Shown here one piece after another: positions 10,987 through 25,500 of a stretch of 64,000 bases of DNA. Source of the DNA: Pegea sp. RAD2-039 (Eukaryota; Chordata; Thaliacea; Salpida; Salpidae); contig JAQGEQ010000011.1 in assembly GCA_034620365.1 (NCBI GenBank), positions 186,001 to 250,000 of the forward strand. The letters are read 5' to 3'. The notes beneath the pieces were generated by a model. That model ran no database searches. It saw only the letters and a list, made by a program, of their open reading frames with translations, and was not told where the DNA came from. Position numbers and translations under genes: made by a program. How positions within the stretch are numbered: the stretch's first letter is position 1; each line of letters opens with the position of its first letter.

Positions 10987-13459
10987 TGCTTTTAATACAA
11001 ATAAGTTTTTACCTACACAAGTTAGTTATTAAATTTTTGCTTTATTTTTAACTAATGTAAAATTAAATTCTCCAATCTCTGATAAAAGCAGCGAAAAATG
11101 TTTAAAATAAACCACTTTTAGAATCATAAAAAACGACATTCTTCTCATTTTACTGAAAACGAAATGAGCATTAAGAAGAAACTCTCGGTGGAGTAGAAAG
11201 TACAACTCTTGCATACTTTTGAAGATGCTACATTTAATGTGCCTTTTTAAAAGAACAAATATTTAAAAATGCTTTTAATGAATATCATACTTAAGCTTTT
11301 CAGACTCAGTCAAATTGATTGAAAGTGAATTTTACAATATCTTGAATAATTGTGACATTCAAGCAAAACTTTTAAAGTATCTTTTTTCATATCAAACAGA
11401 TACGAACAAAGATAAAGGAAATTTAACAAAGAAGTCCCAGAGACTGAGTTTATTAAATTATAGGTACAAGCTTAGTTCTTTCATTAACATTCAATTTAGT
11501 TCAAATAAATGTTTGTTTAAAGTTAATGAGTTCACAGCATGCTCAAAAAACAACAAATTTAATAGAGTTAGCTTGATAAGACAATGTAATCAGTTAGCTT
11601 GTCTCGCTGCTTTTGATATAAAGTCCGTCGTGCTAGTTTTAAAAGCTGTTTATGCAATGTAACAAATTACTGTCAAAATTATTCACATCAAATTAATCAT
11701 CATTACCTAACAACTGCATTATTTCTTGCAACTATCTGATACCGTTAAAGCTAGTGTAGTCACTACTACTATTTGTTTTCTTCATCCATCTTTTAATAGA
11801 TTCCAATAAATATGAAGAAGGTTTAATGAGGAGGGTTAGTTTACCTTTAAACTTACTAACTATATCTTAGTTACATCACGAGACTTATATTGGAACTCAG
11901 TGGTTCACGAGTCTCTTTTTAATGTCTTCAATTTTTTTAACTTCACTAACCTGCAATAATCAGTCGTTGAAAGATGCAATTTTCTACTAGTTTCAACCTC
12001 CCAACCAAAATAACTCATCAATATCTGTTCTATGACTAAGTTTTATTTGCATTTATGTAAAGATAGTCTAAACTTTAGAACTAAAAAAATTAAGCTTTCC
12101 AAATGTATACTGATGCCTTTAAGTTAATATAAATTTATCAATAAAACTCTAACTCAATGTAATTTATTTAAAAACGTCTGATAGATTTTGTTCTTAGTTT
12201 TTAAGCTATTAGATTTGTCAAGCAAGCCTTAGAGAAGTTTCTAAACTGCTGCTACTCTACTGCATTCAGATTACTATTGAATACTTTAGTGTCTGACATC
12301 TAGATAAAGCTATATATATATGTAATCTCTATCCTTAGAAAAAAAGCATTTGTGTATGTATTTCTCCAAATTAATAAAAAATAGCAAACTAAAATAGATT
12401 TTTTTTATAACTAATGTATCAGCAAGTTTACGAAGCAAATGATTGAGAATTGAACAATTATCTTTTTAGTAGATTTTTTTTCTTTGGTGGTCTTAATGTA
12501 AATTACAAGCTACTGTAAATTCTGCATTGAAATAAGATTAAATTATTGATTTAATGAAACGATGAAATCTTACAATTATCAAGCGTTTTAAGAAAAATTT
12601 ATTCCATCAAATAAAACAATTTTTTTTTCTAACTCCCCCGCAAAATATATAGAACAATTTAGTTATTACTTTAAATCAAATTTTCTTTCTATTGTTTTAA
12701 CGTTATATTTTACAAATTATTTTTATGCACTAAGATGGTTTTAAACTCAAGAAAAAATTCAAATTGAAACTATATCAAACTGTAGTGATGCTTGCTGAAA
12801 CAATAGAATTTCGATTTTTATTAATGATTAAGTTTATTATTGATCAACAACTATCTATTGCTCAAAACATTTTCCACACTTAAAATGATAGGACCTAAGA
12901 AGTTATAGACTGTAGCTTAAATCAAGTAATTTTATATAGAATTCGGAAACTAAAACTTTTATGCTGTTTTATAGTACTTTTGTAGCAACTAATCAAACAT
13001 CTTAAAAGCAAAACAATTTGTTTCTCTTATTTCATTTTTGTGCAGAATTTCTCTATTCTCAAAAGACAGATGAGATAAAGGTACCTTTCAAAGGTTACCA
13101 AATGCTAACTTGAAATTAATACTTTTTGTATCAATATAATCTTTCGGAAAATCGACATGAAAAGATAAAATAAAGCATAAAACAAAGATATTTTTAAAAA
13201 ACGTTTTATTGACAGCTATCATCATGACAATTACTGTAGCCCATTTAACAATTAAATGTGAAAAATGTTATTTGTCCTTTTGTGCTGTCATCTTTGAAAT
13301 ACTAAAAGATTTCAACAAGGTTATGAAAAAAAACCACCGAAGATGTTCTATCAATCAGATTGAACTTCAAATGCTACTTGCAAGAAGTAAAAATCAAAAA
13401 AAATAAAATAAAAATGTTTCATCTGTTAGTATATAGAGTAGAGAAGTAAGAACAGGGAG
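10987..13459. other. Intergenic stretch between the ZEB-like gene start and the NCAPG2 stop
   Basis: AT-rich sequence lies upstream of the ZEB-like start and downstream of NCAPG2. Apart from one long open frame listed separately I see no gene, RNA or repeat. Confidence 0.4.
11304..11662 (+). other. Unassigned open frame, about 118 codons
   Basis: A frame open from a CTTTTCAG acceptor-like site (11297-11303) to TAA at 11660-11662. In sequence this AT-rich, an open frame of this length is expected less than about once per window, so it is borderline. It has no ATG near its head, no recognisable domain, and Lys/Asn/Ser-rich composition. It could be a terminal exon or chance. Confidence 0.15.
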
Positions 13460-16400
13460 CTAAATAAGTTCTTGACTCAAAAAGTCTTCACTATCCTCCA
13501 TCAGAGGCTAGAAAAGATGTATAAAGTTTGTTTACACAAATGATAAACAACAACATACAATTCAATCTTACCTTTTTCTTATTGCCTCGTTTTTCGGATC
13601 CTTCTTTTTCTAAAAAGTTAAAAATTTAATTTGGAAATTATTAAAAAACAACTTGCTTCAATTTAACAAGTTGATGAAAAGTATAAAATATGCAAAGTTA
13701 CTTTTAGTGAGACACAATATGAAAGCCTGGATAGCTGCATCTAAATGTTCGTCTTTTTCGTCATTTGAAAGTTCTGATATAAGATCTCTATCGATATTAG
13801 GCATCACTTGAGTCTTTATAAAATTAATATGGTCAAATAAAATGAAAAACATGTGACTTCCAAAGCAGGAAAACTCATCTGAACTACTTGGATATGATGA
13901 TGGACTGAAAAAAATATTAAGTTTAAAAGATTAGATCGGTGCTAGAGTGTTGCTTGATTGTAAGTAAACCTGGATTTAATAAAATCAACTAAAATTGAGA
14001 AGACGATTTCTTGAAGAAACTTAAAAAGGAAATTTTGCAAACCATCTGAATTAAATTTTGCGACAAATCTTATTGTAGTTTTTAGATTTCTTCTCATGCC
14101 ACTTTTTACAAGCTGTAATTAAATGTTTAATGACAATTTTGATTGTTTCAAAAACTAATCATTTACTTTTTGAAAAGAATACAAGTTTCGTTGGCAATGT
14201 TTCCACAACTCAACAAAAATCAAATGAATAATATTCGAAATTTTTTCAAAGTCCTAAAACAAAAAGTAAGAATATAAAAAGAAACGTAAAAATAACTTTA
14301 ACAATCATTCTGAATAAAAAACAAAAAAAAACCTCTGATAAGAAGTCACTACCAGATGCATCTTCATTCGTTGTCATCACATGTACACGGATCACTTCGA
14401 ACAAAAGTTCAGAAGCAGGTCCAATAAACTCGCCAAATAACGAACCTTCAACAAATGATTATCAACAACTAGAGTTGGACATTTGAAAAGCTAACTTGAT
14501 GAAGTTATTTGGTATATGAGTTCAATAGAGGCCTTGTGAAGGAGAATTGAACTTTGATAGAAGAGAGTAAGTTGCTTCAGAACAATTGTCAAGCATTTTT
14601 TCAGCAATTTTTGACTCATCTGTCGAGTGTTAACATCTTGAGATGAAGTATCTAAATCTTCCTGAAGAAGATCATATAAAGTGTTTCTTTTACTCAATTT
14701 CTCTACAAACCATAAATGATTGATCCAAATAATTTTTTAGTTCAAATACATGTTCTATTAGCATTTGGAATAATTCTTGTAAATCTGAGAGGTAAAGTTG
14801 AGATTTTGTAGAAGAGTCAGAACCACCTAAAAGATGTAGCAAAGAAAACTCAGACTACTTCCAACGCTTTCATCTCACATACTTTTTTGACTTTTTCGAT
14901 ATTGAGCAATATACGCATTTCCAAGAATTTCAAATCTCAACCTTAAAGCCTCTAGCAAAGAGCTTTCCGACCAATTCTGTAATTTTCTCTTCCCAGATTT
15001 TAATCGTAATATAAGCTCCTCCTAAGATCAACAACATCTCTCATCAACATGATTTGAGAAGAACTCCTTATTTCTTACCGTGCTATTACTCAACAGTTTA
15101 GATATTTTTCTCATTCCATCTGTACATACACTTAGTTTGGTGGATGATAAATTGACACTTTCAAGAATACAAGAAAGATATTTAAGAGCTTGATCAGGTC
15201 GGTTTGAAGGAAGGCCAGTAAAGTGAACCCTTTTGGTCGGCTGAAAAAGTTAATGTTACAAAAACTTCGTGAGACAATTAAAAGATAAAAAAATATCAGA
15301 AATCTGAGTTGCAACTGACTCTTGAACTACGTCTTGTTGGAACTTCATCCTCAGGCTCTTCCAACCACTCAGCAATAAGTCTAAGTACATCATTACCCTG
15401 TCGCCAACGAAACAAACATCTCAAAAACATCGAATAGAATTCTTTGGGCGAGTCGGAGGACATCGATTTTAGTTTAGGGATTACACTACGACTAAAAGAT
15501 GACCAAGATACAATCAAGCAAAAAGAAATAGTTGATATATTGTTACCTATATGTCTTCAAATAACATGGATCAACAATAGAAGCTAACTCGTTAAGTGCT
15601 TGAATATATCGTGAATTCCATTCACTATATTTCAGACATTTTCTTAACATTTTGCTCAATTCTCCCAGACACTGCTTATAACTCTCATTTACATCTATTA
15701 AAAGTAAGATGGCAATCTTGACTAGGTTTATGAAAAAGAAAGTTACTTTTAGGACTAGATTTACAACGACTAGTATAAGCAGGCCATAAGACAGCGACAG
15801 CTTCCAAGAGTCCACAGACTGTATCAAGGGACTCGCTATCATCTCTAGGATCTTGTGATAAATCCACCTATAAAAGGAAGACTTTTTGTGATCTGATGTT
15901 TACAAGGCTTGTAAGTACCGAAACATTTTCTTTGTCATCATCTGGTTCATCATCAGGATCATCTTCCTCTGAATCAGATGTGGATTTTTCTGCTTTAATC
16001 TCAACGATTTTGTATTTTAAAATTCGAATTTTATGATATACATAACGAACAGCGCCGCTAATTAATCTTTCTGAAAAACAACGTGAAAACTTGATCAGAT
16101 ATAAATGTGAGAACAAAAAGAAATCTGTTTCAAATATTCTTCATGATTCATCTCAATAAAAAAACAGTAAGCCAACATTTCAATAAATAATCAAATATTT
16201 TGTCATAATTATATATCAATAGTCGCTAATTAAGGTGGTTTAAAAATTAGATAAACAAATTCAACACCTATTTCTTTCAAATCATGTTCAACAGCAGCTA
16301 TTATATAAAACTTTCTGGCTGATGTAGGATTGGTCCTGAAGAAATGAATACATCGCCTCACGAGTTGCTGCAAAATAAATTTGTTCAATTAAATCAAGAA

Positions 16401-19400
16401 TTTCAATTGAGTTGAATAATAATTGAAACGTTTATGTAAATAAGTACTTACAGTATCAGGTTTATCTGGAGGCATATACGAGCTGATTAGTAGTTTACAA
16501 AGTCTTCTGCTAACTGATTTCTTATCCATCTGAATTTGTACCCATATATCAGGGACAGAGCTGACATGCCAGAACTACAAAGCAATTTCATCAACATTCA
16601 CTGGCAACATCTCTTTCTCTTCTACTAACCATTATTCCTTCCGTTTCTTTAATTTTCAACAACATCTCGGCAAATGAAACCCGAACTTTTTCAGAAGGGT
16701 CGTTCATCATTTTGGAAATTTTATAAAGATTTTTGACAAGAAAATCATTAGCAGATGGATTTTTTAGCAAAACAATCACTCCCTTAAAACATTGGTTGTT
16801 AAAATTATCAAGAAATTGTCACATGTCATAAAAAAGTTAAATAAATAAAAGTTACTTTGATGACTGCATCTCGAATATCTTCTAGCTTATCAGTGAAAGT
16901 TGATGGAGAAAAAATGATAGTCAAGAGACCACTGGATAAATGGCTGATAAGATTCCAGTACAAAGAAAGTAGATTAAAAGAGCAACTAATAGCTGCAAAT
17001 AGTAATCAGATGATTATCAACTAATTCAAACAAAAAAGTCCCACAAAATTGCATTGGAACTTTTTATTTAAATGCAAATAGAGGATTTTGAAAAAGTATT
17101 TCTTGGTTAATTTATCAATCAAGTTAGAAATTCAATAATAGATCGTCTACCAAAAAGCAAAAGAGCCACAAAAGTCGAATAAGAAATGTTGATTTTTATC
17201 ATGTACGAATATTACTTAAAAAACCTAACTCGCCTAAGCATCTGGTTTGAGGGTTTGGATCCACAAGAAGTCCTTCAATCGCTTTTATTTGTTTTCTTAA
17301 ATAATCTTCTTGCTCAACTGGATCAAATCTTGCATCTCTAAGAGGAAAGACATCAAAGAGAAGCAAGAGAGCGTTGGAACGAGCATTGCAATTGATAGAC
17401 TAAAAATACAAACAAATCATCTAAACAAAAGTTCATATTTGATTATTGAATCAAAACTGATTATTAGTTCAAGTTTAAAGAACATCCAACCTCAATTGAT
17501 CGCCAAATGAAAGGATCATATAAGCGAGCAGGGAGACATTTAAAATCCTTAGAACACTTATGGACCAGCATATTTCGTACTAAGGACCTCATCTCAGTAA
17601 AAAGACAACGATGAGTGCTGGTCTTCCCTTTTGTTGTTCTTACAGCTCTACATGAGATTTAATGAAGTTTATCATGAAGTAAATCTGCTTTTTGAATTCA
17701 GTATGTCTCTACCACAAATACTATCAAAGATATACGTACTTATACATCAAATCTTGAAAGCAATTTCGCTCAAGATATTTCCTCCGATCCTCATCAGCTA
17801 AGAGCCAGGCTTGCTGATACATGAAGCCCATCTGTTCGATATTTGCATGCGTTTGCTTAAGCGTCAGCAGTTCAAATACAGCTGAGTGGATTATATCCAC
17901 TACTTCCTGAGAAAGATCAATTTTCAAAGTTAATATTAAATGTTTTTTAATTGAGAAAATCTTTTATGAAAATAGTTTCAAAAGATTTCTAAGAAATGAA
18001 CAACCTGATCAACTTGAGCAAGACAGATTGAAAGAATTTTCCGGGCGTGTTTATTTACTATAAAATCTGATGAAACTGCACATGACGCTAAAAGATTGGC
18101 GAGTCTCTAAAAATCATTTGTAATTGGCATAGATAAAAAAGTTAAACAAAGAGACTAACCGTGTAAACCTCATCGGACACAAGATCACTACTTTTGATCA
18201 AGAACAATGGAAGATCATCTTTTGTTAAGTAGACTAACTCTACCATCGCTTTTGCAGTCAAAGCCTGTTAAGAAGATGAAGATATACATCTGATGATGAA
18301 GAATCAACGAAATAACAAACCTCTTTTGATATATTTCTTGCAAATATTATTTGATTTAGCAAATAACAAACAGGTTGTATAAAAAGTTTTCTTTTTAAAG
18401 GAAGATCTTTCTGATAATACTCAAGACAAAGTGTTGAAGTATTACAAGCAAATGAAATTGAACCATTATATAAATCGAAAAAGTTTTCTGAATTATTAAA
18501 AATATTTAACGATAGTTTATTTATATGCAAAAAAATATCCCAAAAATGTATTAAAAAAATTAACGTTTTAGAGATCCATCTATTACTATTAATCATACAA
18601 AATTATTTGAAATAAACATATTTTTTAATAAGAAAAATCTAGTTTTTAATTCTTTGCAAAAAAACTGATAAATAAAATACGAGTACAGTAGGTAAAATAA
18701 ATTTACCGTGTAAGACAGAGACTACAGATGTTACAGATGAAGTAAAAGGATTTCTACTCAAAGAACAATAACACAGAAAAGATATCACATTTAGGAAATT
18801 CAAACCATCCAGAATTATCTACTAAGAAAAAGTTGTTAGAAATGTTTATACAAATATTTGAATTCACCTCAGTTACATTTTCCATCTCAGTTACATCTTT
18901 TATTTTTGATAATTTACTTGCAACTTCTTTTACTAGGGTATTCAAACAAGCCCATAAGTTTGAAAAATCACTATCAACCATTTTCTATGAAAAGTTAAAC
19001 TATATTTTTATCAAGCAACTAAAAATATTTCAGCAGATTATAACAGCTTTGAAATTATTCTTAAATTTAATAATAATTTTATAAATCAAGGACATCTTCA
19101 AAACCATTATCATCTGAGCATTAAAAATATTTATAAGAAAATAGTGAATATTAAAATTGATAAATCTTCCAGTTTTTTTTAGAAATATTCTAAAAACAAT
19201 TACCCCAAACGCTGTTATAAGTGGTAAGATCAATCTCTTTGATCTATGAATCATCAAATCTTTTTTCAAATGATATTTTTCAAAGATTTCTTTAAAAAAA
19301 TTCACAATTTCAGAAGGGTTTTTGTTGGTAATGCTTAATAACCCATCAAGTAAGTCCTCTGAAAATGAATAATTTAATATTACTAACTAAGCAAAAACTA

Positions 19401-19613
19401 ATTGAAGCATTTAAATTAAAGCATATTAAATAATCTTTTTAAAGAAAACAAAAAAAAACTAGTCAGAGACTAAAGTTTTTAAAGTAGTCAGAGATTTATC
19501 AAATTTTTCATGAATAATCAATAAAAGAATATATCTTATAAAAATATATTAAATGAATAAATACCATCATCAGAAGCAGGCAGAGAAGTTTTCTCACAGT
19601 TCAAATGAATCAT
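13460..19613 (-). CDS. NCAPG2: Condensin-2 complex subunit G2 (NCAPG2)
   Basis: About 28 exons encode ~1,240 residues of the HEAT-repeat kleisin-side subunit of condensin II, which loads on chromosomes for mitotic compaction. Exons that join in phase include 19565-19613, 19204-19358, 18868-18984, 18707-18818, 18160-18264, 18005-18106, 17740-17906, 17491-17647, 17225-17399, 16856-16992, 16630-16782, 16452-16574, 16268-16367, 15919-16070, 15747-15867, 15547-15694, 15320-15491, 15079-15240, 14883-15021, 14711-14826, 14496-14661, 14333-14445, 14167-14253, 13970-14112, 13702-13904, 13572-13609 and 13460-13507. Family landmarks: FPLRDARFD, NDPSEKVRVSFAEMLLKIK, VSRRLCKLL, an acidic run then DKENVS, and GLLEAVAVLWPAY. 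The fifth exon (about 18321-18590) has an unresolved start, because its phase needs two bases and the preceding exon leaves one. The start follows a TTTTTTAG site by 22 nt. METTL4 ends 134 bp upstream. Confidence 0.92.
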
Positions 19614-19747
19614 TTTTTAAAAATAATTTGACTACCTAAAAAATTGAGCATGGACTTGCTATTTAGTTCCAACAGCAATATAAATAAAACAAAAAAAGTT
19701 AGTACAGAAAAGTACTTAGATTTTGATTTAATCAGATATAAAATAAC

Positions 19748-20965
19748 TTAAATGGTTTGTTTGTTAAAAAAGTCAATATTTTGCATCTTTAATACTTCAT
19801 TTCCCCAACTAGTCCAACCTGGAACTAAACTTCTTGCAAATAATTCTAAGTATCTAGGAGCAAAACCAAATGAGTTGAACATCTTAGATAATGGAACTTC
19901 TAAAGGAGGTTTATGAGAATGAACTATAGAAGGTACACTAAAAAATACTTTTCTAGATTTACCAATATTATGCAAATTCCAATGCTTTAAAAAACCATCA
20001 TTACATCCTAAGACCAATGTCTCATATGGTTTTTTATGTAAACTATTAAATGGAAAAACTGGTTTTCCAGATTTAGTAACTTTAACCCAATGCCAATCAC
20101 ACAAATATTGCATCCCCCAAGACTTTAATAAAGTTTCTTTCACAAACTTCATTATCTTTTGTTTATTAGTGACCCAAATCAAAACTAAACATCTTTTACT
20201 GGAAACATCAGGAACAGGTAAAGAAATAATCTGATCAAAAGTTAACCATTCATACTTTCTTCCTCTTTTCACAGATTTATTTTCCCAAGGAGGATCAACA
20301 ACAATGCAATCATACTTACCATTAACTTCACAATCATATATCAAGAGATGAAACTGAGAAATATCAGATAACAAAAAAGTTGAGTTTGGCGGACATAAAA
20401 AACTTTGAGAATTATATGAAAAAACTAGTGAAAAAGGTTGACAATTTCTTATTATGTTTCCAGTTTTAATTAAAGCATCCAAAGCTGGATTCTTCAGAAC
20501 ACAAATACCCTGACAGTTTTTATGCTGGATCTTTGTTATTAATTCAATATCTTTAGAAATACAATCATCTTGAAATACTTTTGAAATATTACTAACTTTA
20601 GGATTACAAATAGGTATTTCAGATTTTTTAACCATATAATGTTGTAAGAATCTATTAAAAGCATCTAATATAGATTTATAGATTTTTTCATGGTAATGAA
20701 TTGCATCAATTTCACCCTGATTCAGAGGAATTTTTCTTTTCTGTCCTTTTTTAATTGATACTATTTTCAACTCATTGGACTTTTCAGAGACAATTTCAGA
20801 AGCAATCTTCGGACTAGTAGCTATATGAGGAGTTAGGATAGAAAAATGTGAATTTTTGATAGAAAACTTTGTACAAGAAATAATTTGAGAATTTATTTCA
20901 AAAGATTTTTCATAAATTTCATTTAAATAAGATTCATGATCAATATAGACATCAACAGCTTCCAT
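19748..20965 (-). CDS. METTL4: METTL4-like MT-A70 N6-adenine methyltransferase, intronless
   Basis: A single 405-codon open frame encodes an MT-A70 family methyltransferase. METTL4 homologues methylate N6 of adenine, with U2 snRNA reported as a substrate and DNA debated. The catalytic DPPW is at residues 224-227 (CIVVDPPWENKSVKRGRKYEW). It is followed by WVTNKQK, DWHWVKVTKSGKPVFPF, KKPYETLVLG and a C-terminal PRYLELFAR motif, which is typical of the family and close to N-terminally extended METTL4 in length. The first ~200 residues are poorly conserved, as expected. It has no introns although its neighbours do, so it may be an old retrocopy or simply intron-poor. An AG after TTTTTAGTTTTAG lies 39 nt upstream of ATG. 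Confidence 0.93.
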   Translation of the reverse strand: MEAVDVYIDHESYLNEIYEKSFEINSQIISCTKFSIKNSHFSILTPHIATSPKIASEIVSEKSNELKIVSIKKGQKRKIPLNQGEIDAIHYHEKIYKSILDAFNRFLQHYMVKKSEIPICNPKVSNISKVFQDDCISKDIELITKIQHKNCQGICVLKNPALDALIKTGNIIRNCQPFSLVFSYNSQSFLCPPNSTFLLSDISQFHLLIYDCEVNGKYDCIVVDPPWENKSVKRGRKYEWLTFDQIISLPVPDVSSKRCLVLIWVTNKQKIMKFVKETLLKSWGMQYLCDWHWVKVTKSGKPVFPFNSLHKKPYETLVLGCNDGFLKHWNLHNIGKSRKVFFSVPSIVHSHKPPLEVPLSKMFNSFGFAPRYLELFARSLVPGWTSWGNEVLKMQNIDFFNKQTI

Positions 20966-22597
20966 AATTTTTGTAAAAATTTATATAAAAATAACTTAAA
21001 GTATCTAAAACTAAAAATGATAGATTATATAAATTCAAAGATAACATAAGTATAAATACAATAAATACAAACTACATAAACCATAAAAATATCAAACCTT
21101 ATAACACCACATTAAAAGTAACAAGATAAATAATAAAACTAGTCAAACTTATTAAAAAGATTAAAATATCATACAAAGTTATTAAATGAAAAAAATCTAA
21201 TATATCAAAGTTATTTGTATTCTAAATAATAAAAGAAAATACATATACCTAAATTATAAAAATATTTTATCTATTTAGTTGACACATGGTTGTAGATAAA
21301 AAACACAAAACATTACGACAGAATAAGCAAAAGGTCTCAAGAACTACTACATAAGCAGAAAAATTAGTAATACTGCAAATGTGGATATATGCTAAAACAC
21401 ATAAAATAAAAAACAAGTAGAAAAATTTATGATTAAAATAAAATATACGTAATCTAACTTAATGTAAATATACAGTTGAATGCTAAAAAAATTATAGTTT
21501 TAATAAAATTTGCAATTAATTTAAGTTCAGAGATAAATTATATTTTCATATTAAAAATATTCTATATTTTTTTTTATTCTATCTATTTACCTTCTCCGTA
21601 TTCAAATGTTTTGATTTGTGGTTCCTTATAATTCATTGGTTCATAATACTCATAAATAACTAATTAAGCCCCTTGCATCCCTATACAAGCCCATTGCACT
21701 AAACTCAAATGTTTTAATAATTTCTTATAATTTAAACAGAAATCAAACAAACTAGATCAAAAGCCCAAAAATATATAAATTATACTTTACAATTTTCTTT
21801 TCACGAGCATTTGGTCATTTTATTTTGAAAAAAAATTAAGAAAAGATTTAAGATTCTCTATTCAATAAATAATTTAACTTTTCGATTTGAGTTTCTATGA
21901 AACATTATAAAATGAAATAAACATAAATATAATGTGATGATTTTAATAATAAATATATTCGATTTTTGGGAAAGCAACTACAAAATACTCTTCAACTTAA
22001 TCACACTTGAGATAAAGTAAAACGTTTACATTGATAAGTTAATAAATATTTTGTAAAATCAAGAAAGCTTTCTTCTCGATGAAATAAAAGGTAAGAGATT
22101 GAAAATAAAATGAAAAGTAATACTAAGTTAGAAACATAAAACAAATTGTACAAATAACAAACCAAAAAAGCAGTTAGTTATTTGAATTATGAGAAATTTT
22201 TTGAAATTTATATGAAAACTATAGATGAAATTTGTAAGAATTATCAAAAGTAATGTTTGAGATTACTGATACTTCATTGGTTGATGTAAATCTATAATTT
22301 CAATGAAAATAATCAAAGTAAGATTGAAACTTTTGGGTTATATGCTAACATTGACAAATTTTAGTAACATATTTTTGTACTCATAAAAAGTTGTTAAGAT
22401 ATATTGCACATTACATAAAAGTTTCAAAACTTATCTGTTATTGCGAAGAAATTTTAATAATTACACAATTTATGTCATGGACGATAAAAATAAAAGAAAA
22501 TCAGTTAAGGTAAAAAAAATATCATAATTTTGCGCAACATTTAGCAGCAGTTGAGTTTTGGGGAGTCTGAATACAAATAATTTGTGTATAGAGTCGT
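20966..22597. other. Very AT-rich intergenic stretch
   Basis: This 1.6-kb gap between METTL4 and the RPS6KC1 stop is the only long gap in the minus-strand cluster. It may hold the METTL4 promoter. I see no conserved element or gene. Confidence 0.4.
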
Positions 22598-25500
22598 TTA
22601 AGCGTCACAAAACTCAATTCTTGAATCCCAATCAAGATCAGCAAAGAATGGATGAGACATCAAATCATCTAATCCATTGGGACCAAAACCTAGTCGCTGG
22701 TCAGGATGATATTGAAGTAGTCCAGTTAAAAGTGATTTTCCTTCTTCAGACACATGAGAAGATACTTGCAGGATTGTGTGAGTGCTAAATCCACAAGGAT
22801 AACACGAGTGCAATGTCTATTAAAGATGAATAAATTTTAGAAAATTTCAAATTTCAAATGACATTTACTTTTCCGCAAAATAATTCGAATAGAATAGCTC
22901 CTAAACTCCACCAATCACAAGCTTCAGATTTCTTACAGGAAATTTTGTTGATTTCAGGAGACATATAGTGGCTGGGAGGAATTTGATCTAGGTTTAAATC
23001 ACGATTATTTTGTACAGAAGCTTTCCTATATCTCCATCTTCCGAAATATGTCAGTCGAATATGACCTAAAATCAAATCCAAAAAATCATGAAAAAGATCT
23101 TAAAAAATTCAATCTCACCGTCTTCAGTTAGCAAGATGTTATTAGGATTAAAATCCTGACAAAGGATTCCAATTGAATGCAGAGTTCCAATCGCAATGAC
23201 CATCTCAGCAGCCCAACCCTTGATCACGTGTTCAGGCAATCTGTGAAATTTGAGTGTATATTGAGAAAGAATTTTTATCAGATATTTACTTGTAGCATTT
23301 AACTGTTGCTAACTGATTAAATAAAACTTCAGCTTTTTGCAAGTTGCTTTTTTCATCAAATACATCCGGGTCAGTTTCAACTTCTTTAAAGTCTTCGTTT
23401 GAGGTACAAATATTTGATGTAGATACTTCAGAGCGTTTTCGGACATGCTTAAAAACTGCAGTAGGATCTACCAAAGATATCTTATTGATCGCTGTTGTTT
23501 TACTTTCAATTTGAGCATCTTCATCACTACTTTCTTGCGAGAACTCTTCTAATAAGATTTTATTTCCAATCTTTAGAAATTTCTTCTCTTCACTTGATGC
23601 TAACGTTGATAAATCTTGCTCACTCAACAGCTCTGTAGCGCCAACTGACGGAATACTTTGAGTTGAAGAATCACTTGAGCCATCACTATCTTGATTGCCA
23701 TCATTTGTACTGACGCTATCGATCGTAAAAAGATCAAGATCTGTATTTGATGGAAGATTGGGAAGCTCATCAAGAAGTGGTGGATTTGAGATAATATCAT
23801 TTGTGTCTTCATCCCAGCTGAGAATTGAGTTAGTGCGGTGAAGACTTAAACGTCTTTTGGGACTAATTGGAAATGAATTTTGGGCGCCAAGAGATTTTTC
23901 AGGTGAATGATTTGAAGATTCTACTTCTCCAACTGAGCTGCTCTTCAACTTCTTCATCATAGTCTCCTCCTTATGTTTGTGATCTTGTACAAAGAAGTCC
24001 TGCCGACGATCCCATAACTTACCACCTTCATCAACAGATGTTTAAAGTAGAAGAGATTGAGAAGAAGAGGATACCTGGAACGTATTCAATCACCAAAACG
24101 ATCGAGGTTTCTGTGCTGAAGTATTTGTGAAGCTTCACCATGTAAGGAACATTTGTTGGGATCACAGATCTACGATGTTTGGAGCGATGAGGAAGTTTAG
24201 GATGTACCTGGAAATTGAACAGATAAATCTTTTCAAGAATGAATTCGAAGGGATTACTTTGATGGCGAAGATCTTTTCAGTTGACTCTTCAATTGCAATG
24301 AGAATTTTACCGGATGTTCCGATGATTTTGTAATCTGATAAATCATGAGAAGTATGATTTGGACTTGAAGATCGCTTTGAAGGAGATAGGTCGATCTCTG
24401 ATTGATTTGGGATTGTGTCTTCATTGACCTCAATATTCTGTAATTGCAAATTACTAAAAGGCAGGAAGATGAAGTTCACATCAATTAGATATTTATTTAC
24501 AAAACAACATTGATGAATTACAGAATCATTTCTACAAATATGAATCAACATTTGAGTCACCTGCATTAAATTTGATTTTTTCACTACATTATGTAAATAT
24601 TTTTCGTGTATATCTTCAGCTTTCTTTAAATATTTTGCAGTTTTAACTCGAACTGCCTGTACTCTTGATTCATCAGTATCATCTATGATTGCTTTTACTG
24701 TTTATAAATGAAGATTATATTTTGATAATAAACCTTGAACACCTTGAAGTAATATATCTACAGCAATGTGATACTGCTTTACTGCCAGTTGGTAGTTTGC
24801 AGAGAAGTATGCTTGCTGGGCGTTGAAGATGTAATTATTTGCTACATATATATAAGATTCTCTACAAAAAGATTCGTACATTTTTAACACAGATGAAATT
24901 TGTAAGTGACAACAGCTAGCTTTTTTGATGTCAACAACCACTTACCCGAGTTCAGTGTCATCCATACTGAGCTTCTTCAGATCAACAAGACTTTTACGAT
25001 GCTCAGAATTGACTTCATTTAGTTTTGTGGGTATTGATGGCTTCATATTATCTTGTAGTGAGGTACTAGTATGTGTAGTTGGTGATTTGACAACATCTGA
25101 TGTTGGTGAAGCTTGTTGTTGCTGCACATGATGTAAGTAAGCTCTTGCCTTCGATAAGCGACGATGTTGGTCACGAAGCTGGCTAACTCCACCAACTCCA
25201 GTTGCAAAATTCATACTGCATAAAAAGATGTCTTGCTGAAGAAAGATGTTTCGCCAATTATGTTCTTCTTGGAGTTTTTGGTGATTTAATATTTCTTAAA
25301 ATCAACTTCTTAGATTAGAAATGATGCTTAAGCTTTTGTTAATAAGATTGAACTTTCTTTTTGCTTCTATTTGTAATTTATGAGAGTTCTTTAACACTTA
25401 AAAAGTAGCAGACAAATTAATTGAAATTTGTTTATTTGCTAGTTGCAATTGATAACTACACCAAGTGAGCAAGCAAAAATTAACATAATATTACTGAACA

